Source of the DNA: Aristolochia californica
Lineage: Eukaryota; Streptophyta; Magnoliopsida; Piperales; Aristolochiaceae
Length of the DNA: 64,000 bases
Reading direction: 5' to 3'
Assembly: GCA_029961685.1 (NCBI GenBank)
Contig: JARWKL010000008.1
Coordinates: forward strand, 29,947,619-30,011,618
The position numbers were made by a program, and so were the translations under genes. The notes under the pieces were generated by a model. It was given only the letters and a program-made list of their open reading frames with translations, was not told where the DNA came from and ran no database searches. This document shows, piece by piece, positions 38,172-51,552 of this stretch. Position 1 is the stretch's first letter, and each line of letters begins with the position of its first letter.

Positions 38172-41100
38172 TTTTCCCGACGATTGCAGAACCTGATATA
38201 TAATGACTATAAAGAGTTTACAATCCCTAAAAATTACAGACACTTTTTGGAATTATATCTCTCTACATTTGTGCGTTGTGCATTTCTATTTTATATGTAT
38301 AGTTTTTTCTTAAATCAAAATTTGAGTTTTTACTTTCCCTTTATCTCGTAAACAAAAAAAGAGATAAAAGGCAAATAGATGACAACAAAATTAAAATTTT
38401 AGATTTTATGTATGGAAACAATTTAAAGCAGTATACAAATTTAAGTAAAGAAAATTTATACACACCAAAAATGAATACAAAAATTTTGTTATCCAAGTTT
38501 TGGAAATTCCACTAGTTCAACCTTAATAGCTCGGAATTTTGATCAGAAAAAGATTTTTCTGCACAAGTTTTAAAAAATGGATATAAATGCTTGAAACATG
38601 TTAAAGATGTAAATGACCTATGGATCCAAACCTTTTAAATAGAATAACATTAAATTCTCTAGTGAACGTGCGGTGGGATATTTACCCGAGTCAAACAAGC
38701 CATTATTTTGCCCATTTACAAAAAGCTGAGCAAACAATCATAGATGATTGTAAAGTGATTTATCATGCGTAATTGGCTAAATTTTTGTGAGGAATTACTT
38801 ATGGATTGGGAGTCCATGCTCAGTTAAAAATCACCCTCCTATCTCTTTTCCCGATGATTGCAGAACCTGATGTATAAAAACTCTAAAGAGTTTACAATCC
38901 CAAAAATTACAGACACTTTTTGGAATTATCTCTCTCTAAATTTGTGCTTTGTGCATTTCCATTTTAGATGTATACTTTTTTCTTAAATCAAAGCTTGAGT
39001 TGTCACTTTCCCTTCAACTCGTAAAAGAAAAAAGAGATAAAAGGCAAATAGATCACAACAAAATTAAAAATTTTGAGTTTATACATGGAAAGAATTAAAC
39101 GAAATAAAGAAATATAAGTAAAGAAAATTTATTCACACACCACAAATGAAAACAAAATTTTTGATATCCAAGTTTTGGAAATTCCACTAGTTCAGCCCAA
39201 ATAGCTCGGAATTTTATAAGAAAGAGATTTTTCTACACATGTTTTAAAAATGGATATGCATGCTTGAAACATGTTAAAGCTGCTAATGACCTATGGATCC
39301 AAACCTTTTAAAGAGAATAACATTAAATTCTCAAGTGAACGTGCGGTGGGATATTTACCTTAGTCAAGCAAGCCATTATTTTGCCCATTTAAAGAAAGCT
39401 GACCTAACGATCATTGATGATGGTAAAGTGATTTATCATGTGTAATGGGCTATATTTTAGTTTGAATGATTTATCTATATGGATTCAACACTCATTTAAA
39501 AATCCTCCACTTCCCCCTTCTCCTGACGTTTGCAAAACCTGATATATAAAACCTAAAAAGAGTTTACAATCCCTAAAAATTACAGACACTTTTTGGAATT
39601 ATCTCTCTCTACATTTGTTCATTGTGCATTTCCATTTTAGGTGTATACTTTTTTTTTAAATCATAGTTAGAGTTTTCACTTTCCCTTCATCTCGTAAACA
39701 AAAAAAGAAATATAAGGCAAATAGATCACAAGAAAATGAAAATTTTAGAGTTTATGTATGGAAATAATTTAAAATAATAAAAAATTGTAAGTAAAGGAAA
39801 TTTATTCACACACCACAAATGACCACAAAAGTTTTGTTATCCTAGTTTGGGAAATTCCACTAGTTCAACCCTAATTACTCGAAATTTTATAAGAAAAAGA
39901 TTTTTCTACACATGTTTCAAAAAATGAATATGCATGCTTGAAACATGTTGATGCAAATTACCAATAGATCCAAACCTTTTAAAGAGAATAACTAGAAATT
40001 CTAAAGGGAACGTGCGGTGGGATATTTACTCGAGTCAAACAAGCCATTATTTTGCCCATTTACAAAAAGTTGACCTAACGATCGTAGATTGTAAAGTGAT
40101 TTATCATGCGTAACGGGCTATATTTTTGTAAGGAATAACCTAAGAATTGGGAGTCAACACTCAGTTAAAAATCCCCTGCCTCCCCCTTTTTTCGACGATT
40201 GCAGATCCAAATATATAAAAACTAAAAAGAGTTTACAACCTTTAAAAATTACAGAAATTTTTTGGAATTGTCACTCTCTACATTTGTGCATTGTGCATTT
40301 CCATTCTAGATGTATACCTTTTTTCTTAAATCAAACCTAGAGTTTTCACTTTTCGTTCATCTCATAAACAAAAAAAAGAGATAAAAGGCAAATTGATCAG
40401 AACAAAATAAAAATGTTAGAGTTTATGTATGGAAAGAGTTTAAAATATTAAACAAATGTAAGTAAAGAAAATTTATTCACACACAACAAATGATCACAAA
40501 AGTTTTGTTGTCTATGTTTGCGAAATTCCACTAGTTCAACCTAATAGCTCGGAATTTTATAAGAAAGAGATTTTTCTACACAAGTTTTAAAAATTGATAT
40601 GCATGCTTCAAACATGTTAAAGATTCAAATGACCTATAGATCCAAACCATTTAAATAGAATAACTTTAAATTCTCAAATGAACGTGGGGTGGGTCATTTA
40701 TCCGAGTCAAACAAGCCATAATTTTGCCCATTTACAAAAAGTTGACCTAACGATCATAGATGATTGTAAAACGATTTATCATGTGTGATGGGCTATAATT
40801 TTTTAAGGAATGACTTGTGGATTGGGAGTCAACACTCAGTTAAAAATCCCCCACTTCCCCCTTCTCCCGACATTTGCAAAACCTGATATATAAAAACTAA
40901 AAAGAGTTTACAATACCTAAAAATTACAAACACTTTTTGGAATTATCTCTCTCTACATTTGTTCATTGTGCATTTCCATTTTAGATGTATAATTTTTTTT
41001 AAATCATAGTTAGACTTTTCACTTTCCCTTCATCTCCTAAACAAAAAAAGAAATAAAAGGTAAATAAATAAATAAAAAATGAAAATTTTAGAGTTTATGT

Positions 41101-44100
41101 ATGGAAATAATTTAAAATAATAAAAACTTGTTAGTAAAGGAAATTTATTCACACACCACAAATGACCACAAAAGTTTTCTTATCCTAGTTTGGAAAATTC
41201 CACTAGTTCAACCCTAATAGCTCGGAATTTTATAAGAAAGAGATTTTTCTACACATGTTTTAAAAAATGGATATGCATGCTTGAAACAATTTAAAAAATC
41301 AAATGACCTATGGATCCAAACCTTTTATAAAGAATAACATTAAAATTTCAAGTGAACGGGTGGTGGGATATTTACCCAACTCAAACAAGCCATTATTTTG
41401 CCCATTTACAAAAAGGTGACCTAACGATCATAAATGATAGTAAAGTGATTTATCTTGTGTAATGGGCTATATTTTTTTAAGGAATGACTTATGGATTTGG
41501 AGTCAATACTCTGTTAAAAACCCCCCGCCCCCCCCTTTTCCCGACGATTGCAGAACCTGATATATAAAAACTAAAAAGAGTTTACAATCCCTAAAAACTA
41601 CTGACACTTTTTGGAATTATCTCTCTCTACATTTGTGCAATGTGCATTTCAATTCTTGATGTATATTTTTTTCTTAAATCAAAGCTTGAGTTTTCACTTT
41701 CCCTTCATCTTGTAAATAAAAAAAGAAATAAAAGGTAAATAGATCACAACAAAAGGAAAATTTTAGTGTTTGTGTATCGAAATAACTCAAAGCAATAACA
41801 AAAGTGAGGAAAGAAAATTTATTCACACAACACAAATGAACACAAAAATTTTGTTATCCAACTTTGGGAAATTCTACTGGTTCAACCCTAATTCCTCGGA
41901 ATTTTATAAGAATGAGATTTTTCTACACATGTTTTAAAAAATGGATATGCATGCTTGAAACATGTTAAAGATGCAAATGAACTATGGATCCAAACCTTTT
42001 AAAGAGAACAACATTAAATTCTCAAGTGAACGTGCTGTAGGATATTTAATCGAGTCAAACAAGGCATTATTTTCCCCTTTAACAAAAAGCTGACGTAACG
42101 AGCATAGATGATTGTAAACTGATTTATCATGCGTAATGGGCTATATTTTTGTAAGAAATGACTTATGGATTCAGAGTCAACACTTAGTTAAAAATCTCCC
42201 ACCTCTCGCTTTTCTCGTAGATTGCAGAACTTGATATACAACAACTAAAAAGAGTTTATAATCCCTAAAAATTAAAGGCACTTTTTTGAATTATCTCTCT
42301 CTACATTTGTACATTGTGCATTTCCATTTTAGATGTATAATTTTTTCTTAAATCAAAGCTTGATTTTCCATTATCATAAACAAAAAAAGAGATAAAAGGC
42401 AAATAGATCACAACAAAATGAAAATTTTAGAGTTGATGTATAGAAAGAATTAAAAGCAATAAACAAAATTTAAGTTAAGAAAATTTATTCACACCCCCAA
42501 ATTAACACAAAAGTTTTGTTATCCAAGTTTGGGAAATTCCACTAGTTCAATCCTTATAGCTCGGAATTTTATAAGAAAGGGATTTTTTTACACTTGTTTT
42601 AAAAAATGGATATGCATCCATGAAACATGTTAAAGATGCAAATCACCTATAGATCCAAACCTTTTAAAGAGAATAACATTAAATTATCAAGTGAAACTGT
42701 AGTAGGATATTTACCCGAGTCAAACAAGCCATTATTTTGTTCATTTACAAAAAGCTAACCTAACGATCATAGATGATTGTAGAGTGATTTATCCTTCGTA
42801 ACGGGCTATATTTTTGTAAGGAATGACTTATGGATTGGGAGTCAACACTTAGTTAAAAATCCTCTTCCTCCCCCTTTTTCCGATGATTGCAGATCTAGAT
42901 ATATAAAAACTAAAAATAGTTTACAATCCCTAAAAATTACGGACACTTTTTGGATTTATCTCTCCCTACATTTTTGCATTGTGCATTTACATTCTAGATG
43001 TATATTTTTTTCTTAAATCAAAGCTTGATTTTTCTCTTTCCCTTCATCTCGTAAACAAAAAAAGAGATAAAAGGCAAATTGATCACAACAAAATGAAAAT
43101 GTTAGAGTTTATCTATGGAAAGAATTTAAAACAATATAAAAATGTAAGTAAAGAAAATGTATTCACACACCACAAATGAACACAAAAGTTTTGTTTTCCA
43201 ATTTTGGGTAGTTCCACTAGTTCAACCCTAATAGCTCGGAATTTTATAAGAAAGATATTTTTCTACACTTGTTTTAAAAAAGGGATATGCATGCTAGAAA
43301 CATGTTAAAGATGACTCTGACCTATGGATCCAAACCTTTTAAAGAGAATAACATTAAATTCTCAAGTGAACGTGCGATGGGATATTTACCCGAGTCAAAC
43401 AAGCTATTATTTTTCCCAATTACAAAAAAGCTAACCTAACGATCATAGATCATTGTAAAGTGATTGATCATACGTAACGGGCTATATTTTTTTAAGGAAT
43501 GACTTATGGATTGGAAGTCAACACTCGATTAAAAATCCCCCGCCTCCACCTTTTCCCGACGATTGTAGAACATGATATATAAAAACTAAAAAGAGTTTAC
43601 AATCCCTAAAAATTACAGACACTTTTTGGAATTATCTCTCTCCACATTTGTGCACTGTGCATTTCCATCTTAGATGTATAATTTTTTCTTAAATCAAAGT
43701 TTGTGTTTTCACTTTCCCTTCTTCTCCTAAAAAGAAAAGTGATAAAAGGCAAATAGATCATAAGAAAATGGAAATTTTAGAGCTTAGGTATAGAAAGACT
43801 TTAAAGAAATTAACAAAATGTAAATAAAGAAAATTTATTCACACACCACAAATGAACACAAAAGTTTTGTTATCCATGTTTGGGAAATTCCACTAGTTCA
43901 ACCCTAATAGCTCGGAATTTTATAAGAAAGAGATTTTTCTACACATGTTTTAAAAAATGGATATGAATGCTTGAAACATGTTAAAGATGTAAATGACCTA
44001 TGGATCCAATCCTTTTAAAGTGAATAACATTAAATTCTCAAGTGAACATGCGGTGGGATATTTACCTGAGTCAAACAAGCCATTATTTTGCCCATTTACA

Positions 44101-46560
44101 AAAAGCTGCCCTATCTATCATAGATGAATCTAAAGTGATTTATCATATGTAACGGGCTATTTTTTTTAAGGAATGACTTATGGATTTGGAGTCAACACTC
44201 AGTTAAAAATCCCATGCGGCCCCCTTTTCCCTACGATTGCACAACCTGATATATAAAAACTAAAAAGAGTTTACGATCCCTAAAAATTACAGACACTTCT
44301 TTGAATTATCTCTTTGTACGTTTGTGAATTGTGCATTTCCATTTTAGATGTATACTTTTTTCTTAAATCAAAGTTTGAGTTTTCACTTTCCCTTCATCTC
44401 GTAAACAAAAAAAGAGATTAAAGGCAAATAGATCACAAAAAAATGAAAATTTTTGAGTGTATGTTTGGAATAAATTCAAAGCAATAACCGATGTAAGGAA
44501 AGAAAATTTATGCACACAGAACAAATGAACACAAAAGTTTTGTTGCCCAAGTTTGGGAAATTACACTAGTTCTACCCTAATAGCTTGGAATTTTATAAGA
44601 AAGAGATTTTTCAACACATGTTTTAAAAAATGGATATGCATGCTTGAAGCATGTTAAAGATGCAAATGACCTCTGGATCCAAACCTTTTAAAGAGAATAA
44701 CATTAAATTCTCAAGTGAATGTGCGGTGGGATAATTACCCGAGTCAAACATGCCATTGTTTTGCCCATTTACAAAAAGCTCACCTAACGATCATCGGTGA
44801 TTGTAAAGTGATTGATCTTGCTTAACGGGCTATATTTTTGACAGGAATAACTTACGGATTGGGAGTCAACACTTGGTTAAAAATCCCCCGCCTCCCCCTT
44901 TTCCTGACGATTGCTAAACCTGATAGATAAAATCTAAAAAGATTTTACAATCCCTAAAAATTACAGACACTTTTTGGAATTATCTATCTCTACATTTGTG
45001 CATTGTGCATTTCCATTTTAGATGTATACTTTTTTATTAAATCAAAATTGAGTTTTCACTTTCCCATCAACTCGTAAACAAAAACAAAGATAAAAGGCAA
45101 ATAGATCACAACAAAATGAAAATTTTAGAGTTTATGTATGGAAAGAATTTAAAGCAATATACAAATTTAAGTAAAGAAAATTTATTCACACACCACAAAT
45201 GAACACAAAAGTTTTGTTATCCAAGTTTGTGAAATTCCACTAGTTCATCCTTAATAGCTCAAAATTTTGAAAGAAAAGAGATTTTTCTACACATGCTTTA
45301 AAAAATGGATATGCATGTTTGAAACATGTTAGAGGTGCGAATGACCTATGGATTCAAACCTTTTAAAGAGCATAAAATTAAATTCTCTAGTGAACGTGCG
45401 TTGGGATATTTACCCGAGCCAAACAAGCCATTATTTTGCCCATTTACAAAAAGCTGACCTAACGATCAAAGATGATTGTAAAGTGATTTTTCATGCGTAG
45501 CGGGCTATATTTTTTTAAGGAATAATATAAGGATTGGCAGTCAACACTCAGTTAAAAATCCCCCCTTCCCCTTTTTCCCGATGATTGCAGGACCTAACAT
45601 ATAAAAAGAAAAAAGAGTTTACAATCGCTAAAAATTACAAACACTTTTTGGAATTATCTCTCTCTACATTTGTTCATGGTGCATTTCAATTTTAGATGTA
45701 TACTTTTTTCTTATATCAAAGCTAGATTTTTCACTTTCCCAACATCTTGTAGACAAAAAAAGAGATAAAAAATAAATAGATCACAACAAATTGAAAAATT
45801 TAGAGTTTATGTATCGAAATAATTGAAAGCAATAGCAAATGTGAGGAAATAAAATTTGTTCACACACCACAAATGAACACAAAAGTTTTGCTATCCAAGT
45901 TTGAGAAATTCCACAAGTTCAACCCTAATAAGTTGAAATTTCATAAGTAAGAGATTTTTCTTCACATGTTTTAAAAAATGGATATGCATGCTTGAAACAT
46001 GTTAAAGACACAAATGACCAATGGATCCAAACCTTTTAAAGAGAATAACATTAAATTCTCAACTGAACGTGAGGTGGGTTATTTACCCGAGTCAAACAAG
46101 CCTTAATTTCGCCCATTTAAAAAAAGCTGCATAACGATCATAGATGATTGTAAAGTGATTTATCAAGTGTAATGGGCTATATTTTTTTAAGGAATGACTT
46201 ATGGATTGAGAGTCAACACTCAGTTAAAAATCCCCTGCTTGCCCTTTTTCCCGACGATTGCAGAACCTGATATATAAGAACTAACAAGAGTTTACAATCC
46301 CTAAAAATTACAGACACTTTTTGGAATTATCTCTCTCTACATTTGTTCATTGGGCATTTCCAATTTAGATGTATACTTTTTTCTGAAATCAAAGCTAGAG
46401 TTTTCACTGTCCCTTTATCTAGTAAACGAAAAAAGAGATAAAAGGAAAATAGATCACAACAAAATGAAAATTTTTGAGTTTATGTATCGAAAGAACTCGA
46501 TGCAATAAGAAATGTGCGGAAAGAAAATTTATTTACACACCACAAATGAACACAAAAGTT
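38172..46560 (+). repeat. Satellite monomers right of the C run
   Basis: Anchors are at 38195, 38869, 39541, 40209, 40885, 41559, 42233, 42898, 43574, 44248, 44922, 45596 and 46269. Spacing is regular. The monomers at 39541 and 40885 share private variants (TTCTCC(T/C)GAC, AAATCATAGTTAGA, AGTAAAGGAAATTTATTC, AAATGACCACAAAAG), two monomers apart. A short AAAT microsatellite lies at about 41061-41075. The frame at 42979-43179 is repeat-borne. Confidence 0.88.
41927..41965. other. Representative 8-bp inverted repeat with palindromic loop
   Basis: ACATGTTT (41927-41934) and AAACATGT (41958-41965) are perfect inverted arms separated by 23 bases. The spacer contains the overlapping palindromes ATGCAT and GCATGC. 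The arrangement occurs in many monomers; some variants (AAATATG, AAAGATG) break the right arm. It could form a hairpin or cruciform, or be a dimeric protein site; function is unknown. Confidence 0.6.
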
Positions 46561-46830
46561 TTGTTATCCAAGTTTGGGAAATTCCAAGTTTGGGAAAACC
46601 TGATATGCATGCTTGAAACATGTTAAAAACGCAAATGACCAAGGGATCCAAACCTTTCAAAGTGAATAACATTAAATTCTCAAGTGAATGTCTGGTTGGA
46701 TATTTTGACTAATGATCATAGATGATTGTAAAGTGATTTATCATGTGTAACAGGCTATATTTTTGTAAGGAATGACTTATGGAATTGGAGTCAACACTCA
46801 GTTAAAAAGATAAAAGGAAAATAGATCACA
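46561..46830 (+). repeat. Cluster of three deletions in adjacent monomers
   Basis: Three joins lie within 270 bp. At about 46574-46603, CCAAGTTTGGGAAA is duplicated and joined to CCTGATATGCATGC, losing about 50-60 bp. At about 46698-46712, GGATATTTTGACTAATGATC lacks about 45 bp (the CCCGAGTCAAACAAGCCATT region). At about 46801-46810, CAGTTAAAAAGATAAAAGG lacks about 205 bp, including the C-rich tract, the TATA-like anchor and the HindIII site. Together they explain why anchors 46269 and 47315 are 1046 bp apart, not about 1346. Confidence 0.88.
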
Positions 46831-48661
46831 ACAAAATGAAAATTTTAGAATTTATGCATGGAAAGAATTTAAAGCAATAAAAAAATGTAAGTAAATAAAA
46901 TTTATTCATACGCCACAAATTAAAACAAAAGTTTTTTATCCAAGTTTGAGAAATTCCTCTTGTTCATCCTTAATAGTTCAAAATTTGGTATGAAAGAGAT
47001 TTTTCTACACACGTTTTAAAAAATGGATATGCATGTTTGAAACATGTTAAAGGTGCGAATGACCTATGAACCCAAACCGTTTAAAGAGAATAACATTAAA
47101 TTCCCAAGTGAACGTGCGGTGGGATATTTACCCGAGCCAAACAAGCCAATATTTTGCCCATTTAAAAAAAGCTGACCTAACGATCAAAGATGATTGTAAA
47201 GTGATTTTTCATGCGTAACAGGCTATATTTTTTTAAGGAATAACATTTGGATTGGGTGTCAACACTTAGTTAAAAATCCCCTGCCTCCCCCTTTTCCTAA
47301 CGACTGCAGAACCAAATATATAAAAAGAAAAAAAGTGTTTAAAATCCCTAAAAATTAGAGACACTTTTTGGAATTATCTCTCTCTACATTTGTTAATTGT
47401 GCATTTCCATTTTCAATGTGTTCTTTTTTCTTAAATCAAAGCTGGAGTTTTCACTTTCCCTTCATCTCGTAAACAAAAAAAGAGATAAAAGGAAAATAGA
47501 ACACAACAAGAAGAAAATTTTAGAGTTTATGTATGGAAATAATTTAAAGCAATAACAAATGCAAGGAAAGAAAATTTATCCACACACCACAACTGATCAC
47601 AAAATTTTTGTTATCCATGTTTGGGAAATTCCATTAGTTGAACCCAAATAGCTCGGAATTTTTTAGGAAGAGATTTTTCTACACATGTTTTCAAAAATGG
47701 ATTTGCATGCTTGAAACATGTTAAATATGAAAATGACATATGGATCCACACCTTTTAAAGATAATAACATTCAATTCACAAGTGAACATGCGGTGGGATA
47801 TTTACCCGAGTCAAACAAGCCATTATTTTGCCCATTTACAAAAAGTTGACCTAACGATCATAAATGATTGAAAAGTGAATTATCATGCGTAACGAGCTAT
47901 ATTTTTTTAAGGAATAACTTATGGATAGGGAGTCAACACTCTTTTAAAAATCCCCTGCCTCCCCCATTTCCAGACGATTGCAGAGCCTGATATATAAAAA
48001 CAAAAAAGAGTTTACAGTCCCTAAAATATACAGACACATTTTGGAATTATCTCTCTCTACATTTGTGCATTGTGCATGTTCATTTTACATGTATACTTTT
48101 TTATTAAATCAAAACTTTAGTTTTCACTTTCCCATCAACTCGTAAAAAAAAAGAGATAAAAGGCAAACCGATCACTACAAAATGAAAATTTTAGAGTTTA
48201 TGTATGGAAAGAATTTAACGCAATAAAAAAATATAAGTAAAGAAAATTTATTCACACTCTACAAATGAACACAAATGTTTTGTTATCCAAGTTTGCGAAA
48301 TTCCAATTGTTCATCCTTAATAGCTCAAAATTTTGAAACAAAGAGATTTTTCTACACATGTTTTAAAAAATGGATATGCATTTTTGAAACATGTTAAAGG
48401 TGCGAATGACCTATCGATCCAAACCTTTTAAAGAGAATAACATTAAATTCTCAAGTGAACGTGCGGTGGGATATTGACCCAAGTCAAACAAGCCATTATT
48501 TTCCCCATTTACAAAAAGTTGACCTACCGATCGAAGATGATTGTAAAGTGATTTATCACGCGGAACGGGCTATATTTTTATAAGGAATAACTTTTGGATT
48601 GGGCGTCAAAACATAGTTAACAACCCTCTGCCTGCCTCTTTTATCGACGACTGCAGTACCT
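46831..48661 (+). repeat. Satellite monomers before the five-monomer HOR
   Basis: Anchors are at 47315 and 47989. The monomer at 47315 carries AAATGCAAGGAAAG, CACAAAATTTTTGTTATCCA and GGATTTGCATGC with GGATCCACACC, and it matches the monomer at 60841. The monomer at 47989 (TTTTTTATTAAATCAAAAC, TTCATCCTTAATAGCTC) matches that at 60167. These relations tie this stretch to the 59.5-61.5 kb region. Confidence 0.85.
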
Positions 48662-51552
48662 GATATACAAAAACTAAAAAGAGTTTACAATCCCTAAAAA
48701 ATAAAGTCACTTTTTGGAATTATCTCTCTCTACATTTGTGCAATTATAATTTATATTTTAAATGTATACTTTTTTCTTAAATCAAAGCTTGAGTTTTCCA
48801 TTTCCCTTCATCTCGTTAACAAAAAAAGACATAAAAGGCAAAAATATCACAAAGAAAAAAGAAAATTTTGGAGTTTATGTTTGGAAAGAATTTAAAGCAA
48901 TAGACAAAATAAAAAAAAATTATTCACACACCACAAATGAACACAAAAGTTTTGTTATCCAAGTTTGAGAAATTCCACTAGTTCAACCCTAATAGCTCAA
49001 AATTTTATAAGAAAGAGATTTTTCTACACATGTTTTAAAAAAAGGATATGCATGATTGAAACATGTGAAAGATGCAAATGACCTATGGGTCCAAACCTTT
49101 TTATGAGAATAACGTAAAATTCTCAAGTGAATGTGCAGTGGGATATTTACAAGAGTCAAATAAGCCATTATTTTTCCCATTTACAAAAAGCTAACATAAC
49201 GATCATAGATGATTGTAAAGTGATTTATCATGCGTAATGGGCTATATTTTTTTTAATGAATGACTTATGGATTGGGATTCAACAGTTAGTTAAAAATCCC
49301 CCGCCTCCCCCTTTTCCCAATGATTGCAGATCCAGATATATAAAAACTAAAAAGAGTTTACAATCCCATAAAATTAAAGACACTTTTTTGAATTATCTCT
49401 CTCTACATTTGTGTATTGAGTATTTCCTTTCTAGATGTATACTTTTTCTAAAACCAAAGCTTGAGTCTTCACTTTCCCTTCATCTCGTAAACAAAAAAAG
49501 AAATAAAAGCCAAATAGACAATTGGAGAACCTGATATATAAAAACTAAAAAGAGTTTACAATCCCTAAAAATTACAAACACTTTTTGGAATTATCTCTCT
49601 CTACATTTGTGCATTTTGCATTTCTATTTTAGATGTTTTCTTTTTTCTGAAATCAAAGCTTGAGTTTTCACTTTCTCTTCATCTCGTAAACAAAAAAAGA
49701 TATTAAAGTGAAATAGATCACAACAAAATGAAAATTTTAGAGTTTATGTATAGAAAGAATTTAAAGCAATAAACAAATCAAAGTCAAGAAAATTTATTCA
49801 CACACTACAAATGAACATAAAACTTTTGTTATCCAAGTTTGGGAAATTCTACTAGTTCAACCCAAATAGCTCGGAATTTTATGAGAAAGAGATTTTTCTA
49901 TACATGTTTTAAAATATAGATATGCATGCTTGAAACATGATAAAGATGCAAATGACCTATGGATCCACGAAACCTTTCATAGAGAATAACAATAAATTCT
50001 CAAGTGAACGTGTGTTGGGATATTTACCTGAGTGAAATAACCCATTATTTTGCCCATTTACAAAAAGCTGACCTAACGATCATATATGATCGTAAAGTGA
50101 TTTATCATGCGTAATGGGCTATATTTTTTGTAAGGAATGACTAATGGATTGGGAGTCAACACTCAGATAAAAATCCTACCCCTCCTCTTTTTCCCGACGA
50201 TTGCAGAACCTGATATATAAAAACTAAAAAAAGTTTACAAACCCTAAAACTTATAGACACTTTTTGGAATTATCTATCTCTACATTTGTGCATTGTGCAT
50301 TTCCATTTTAGCATTATACATTTTCTTAAATCAAAGCTTCGATTTTCACTTTCCCTTCATCTCGTAAACAAAAAAAGAGATAAAAGTCAAATAGATTCCA
50401 ACAAAATTAAAGTTTTAGAGTTTATGTATGGCAAGAATTTAAAGCAATAAACTAATGTAATTAAAGAAAATTTATTCACACACCACAAATGAACACAAAA
50501 ATTTTATTATCCAGGTTTGAGAAATTCCACTATTTCAACCCTAATAGCTCGGAATTTTATAAGAAAGAGATTTCTTTACACAAGTTTTAAAAAATGGATA
50601 TGCATGCTTGAAAAATGTTAAAGATGCAAATGCCTTATGTATCCAAACCTTTTAAATAGAATAACAATAAATTCTCAATTGAACATGAGGTGGCTTATTT
50701 ACCCGAGTCAAATAAACCATTATTTTGCCCATTAACTAAAATTTGACCTAATGATCATAGATGATTTTAAAGTGATTTATCATGTGTAAAGGGCTATATT
50801 CTTTGTTAGGAATGACTTATGGATTGCGAGTCAACACTCAGTTAAAAATCCTACCCCTCCTCTTTTTCCCTACGATTCTAGAACCTACTATATAAAAACT
50901 AAAAAAAGTTTACAATCCCTAAAAATTATAGATACTTTTTGGAATTTTCTCTCTCTAAATTTTTACAGTGTGCATTTCCATTTTTTATGTATGCTTTTTT
51001 CTTAAATCAAAGCTTGAGTTTTCACTCTCCCTTAATCTCGTAAACAAAAAAAGAGAGAAAAGGCAAATAGATCACGACAAAATAAATTTTTTAGAGTTTA
51101 TGTATGGAAAGAATTTTAAGCAATAAACAAACTGTAAGTAAAGAAAATTTATTCACACACCACAAATGAACATTAAAGTTTAGTTATCCAAGTTTGGGAA
51201 ATTCCACTAGATCAACCCGAATAGCTCGGAATTTTTTAAGGAAGAGATTTTTCTACACATGTTTTAAAAAATCAATTTGCATGCTTGAAACGTGTTAAAG
51301 ATGATAATGACCTATGGATCCACACCTTTTAAAGATAATAACATTAAATCCACAAGTGAACGTGCGATGGGGTATTTACTCGAGTCAAACAAGCCATTAT
51401 TTTGCCCATTTACAAAAAGTTGACCTAACGATCATAGATGATTTTAAAGTGATTTACCGTACGTAACAGGCAATATTTTTGTAAGGAATGACTTATGGAT
51501 TGGGAGTAACCACTCAGTGAAAAATCCCTACCCTCCCCCTTTTCTTGTAGAA
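48662..51552 (+). repeat. Five-monomer HOR (U-P-Q-R-S), copy 1, truncated P
   Basis: Anchors are at 48662 (U), 49335 (P, truncated), 49533 (Q), 50212 (R) and 50887 (S). Diagnostics: U has GGCAAAAATATCACAAA and TTTGAGAAATTCC. P has GCAGATCCAGATATAT and ATTGAGTATTTCC. Q has AAAAAAGATATTAAAG and AACCTTTCATAGAG. R has CCTACCCCTCCTCTTTTTCC and AAGCTTCGATTTTC. S has GAACCTACTATATAAAAAC and TCGTAAACAAAAAAAGAGAG. The same order recurs in the next block. Frames at 48762-48968, 48989-49180 and 49256-49534 are not genes. Confidence 0.88.
49335..49532 (+). repeat. Truncated P monomer, 198 bp
   Basis: Two anchors are only 198 bp apart. The P monomer runs normally from its anchor to AAATAAAAGCCAAATAGAC and then joins ACAATTGGAGAACCTGATAT of the following Q monomer, so about 475 bp are missing. 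GACAA/ACAATTG similarity at the join suggests a short-homology deletion. Confidence 0.9.

Noticed and set aside
38091..38351. Frame with a long proline tract, which could look like a proline-rich protein.
   Set aside because: The prolines come only from the 38-base C run inside a satellite monomer. The rest of the frame is the usual repeat-borne sequence.
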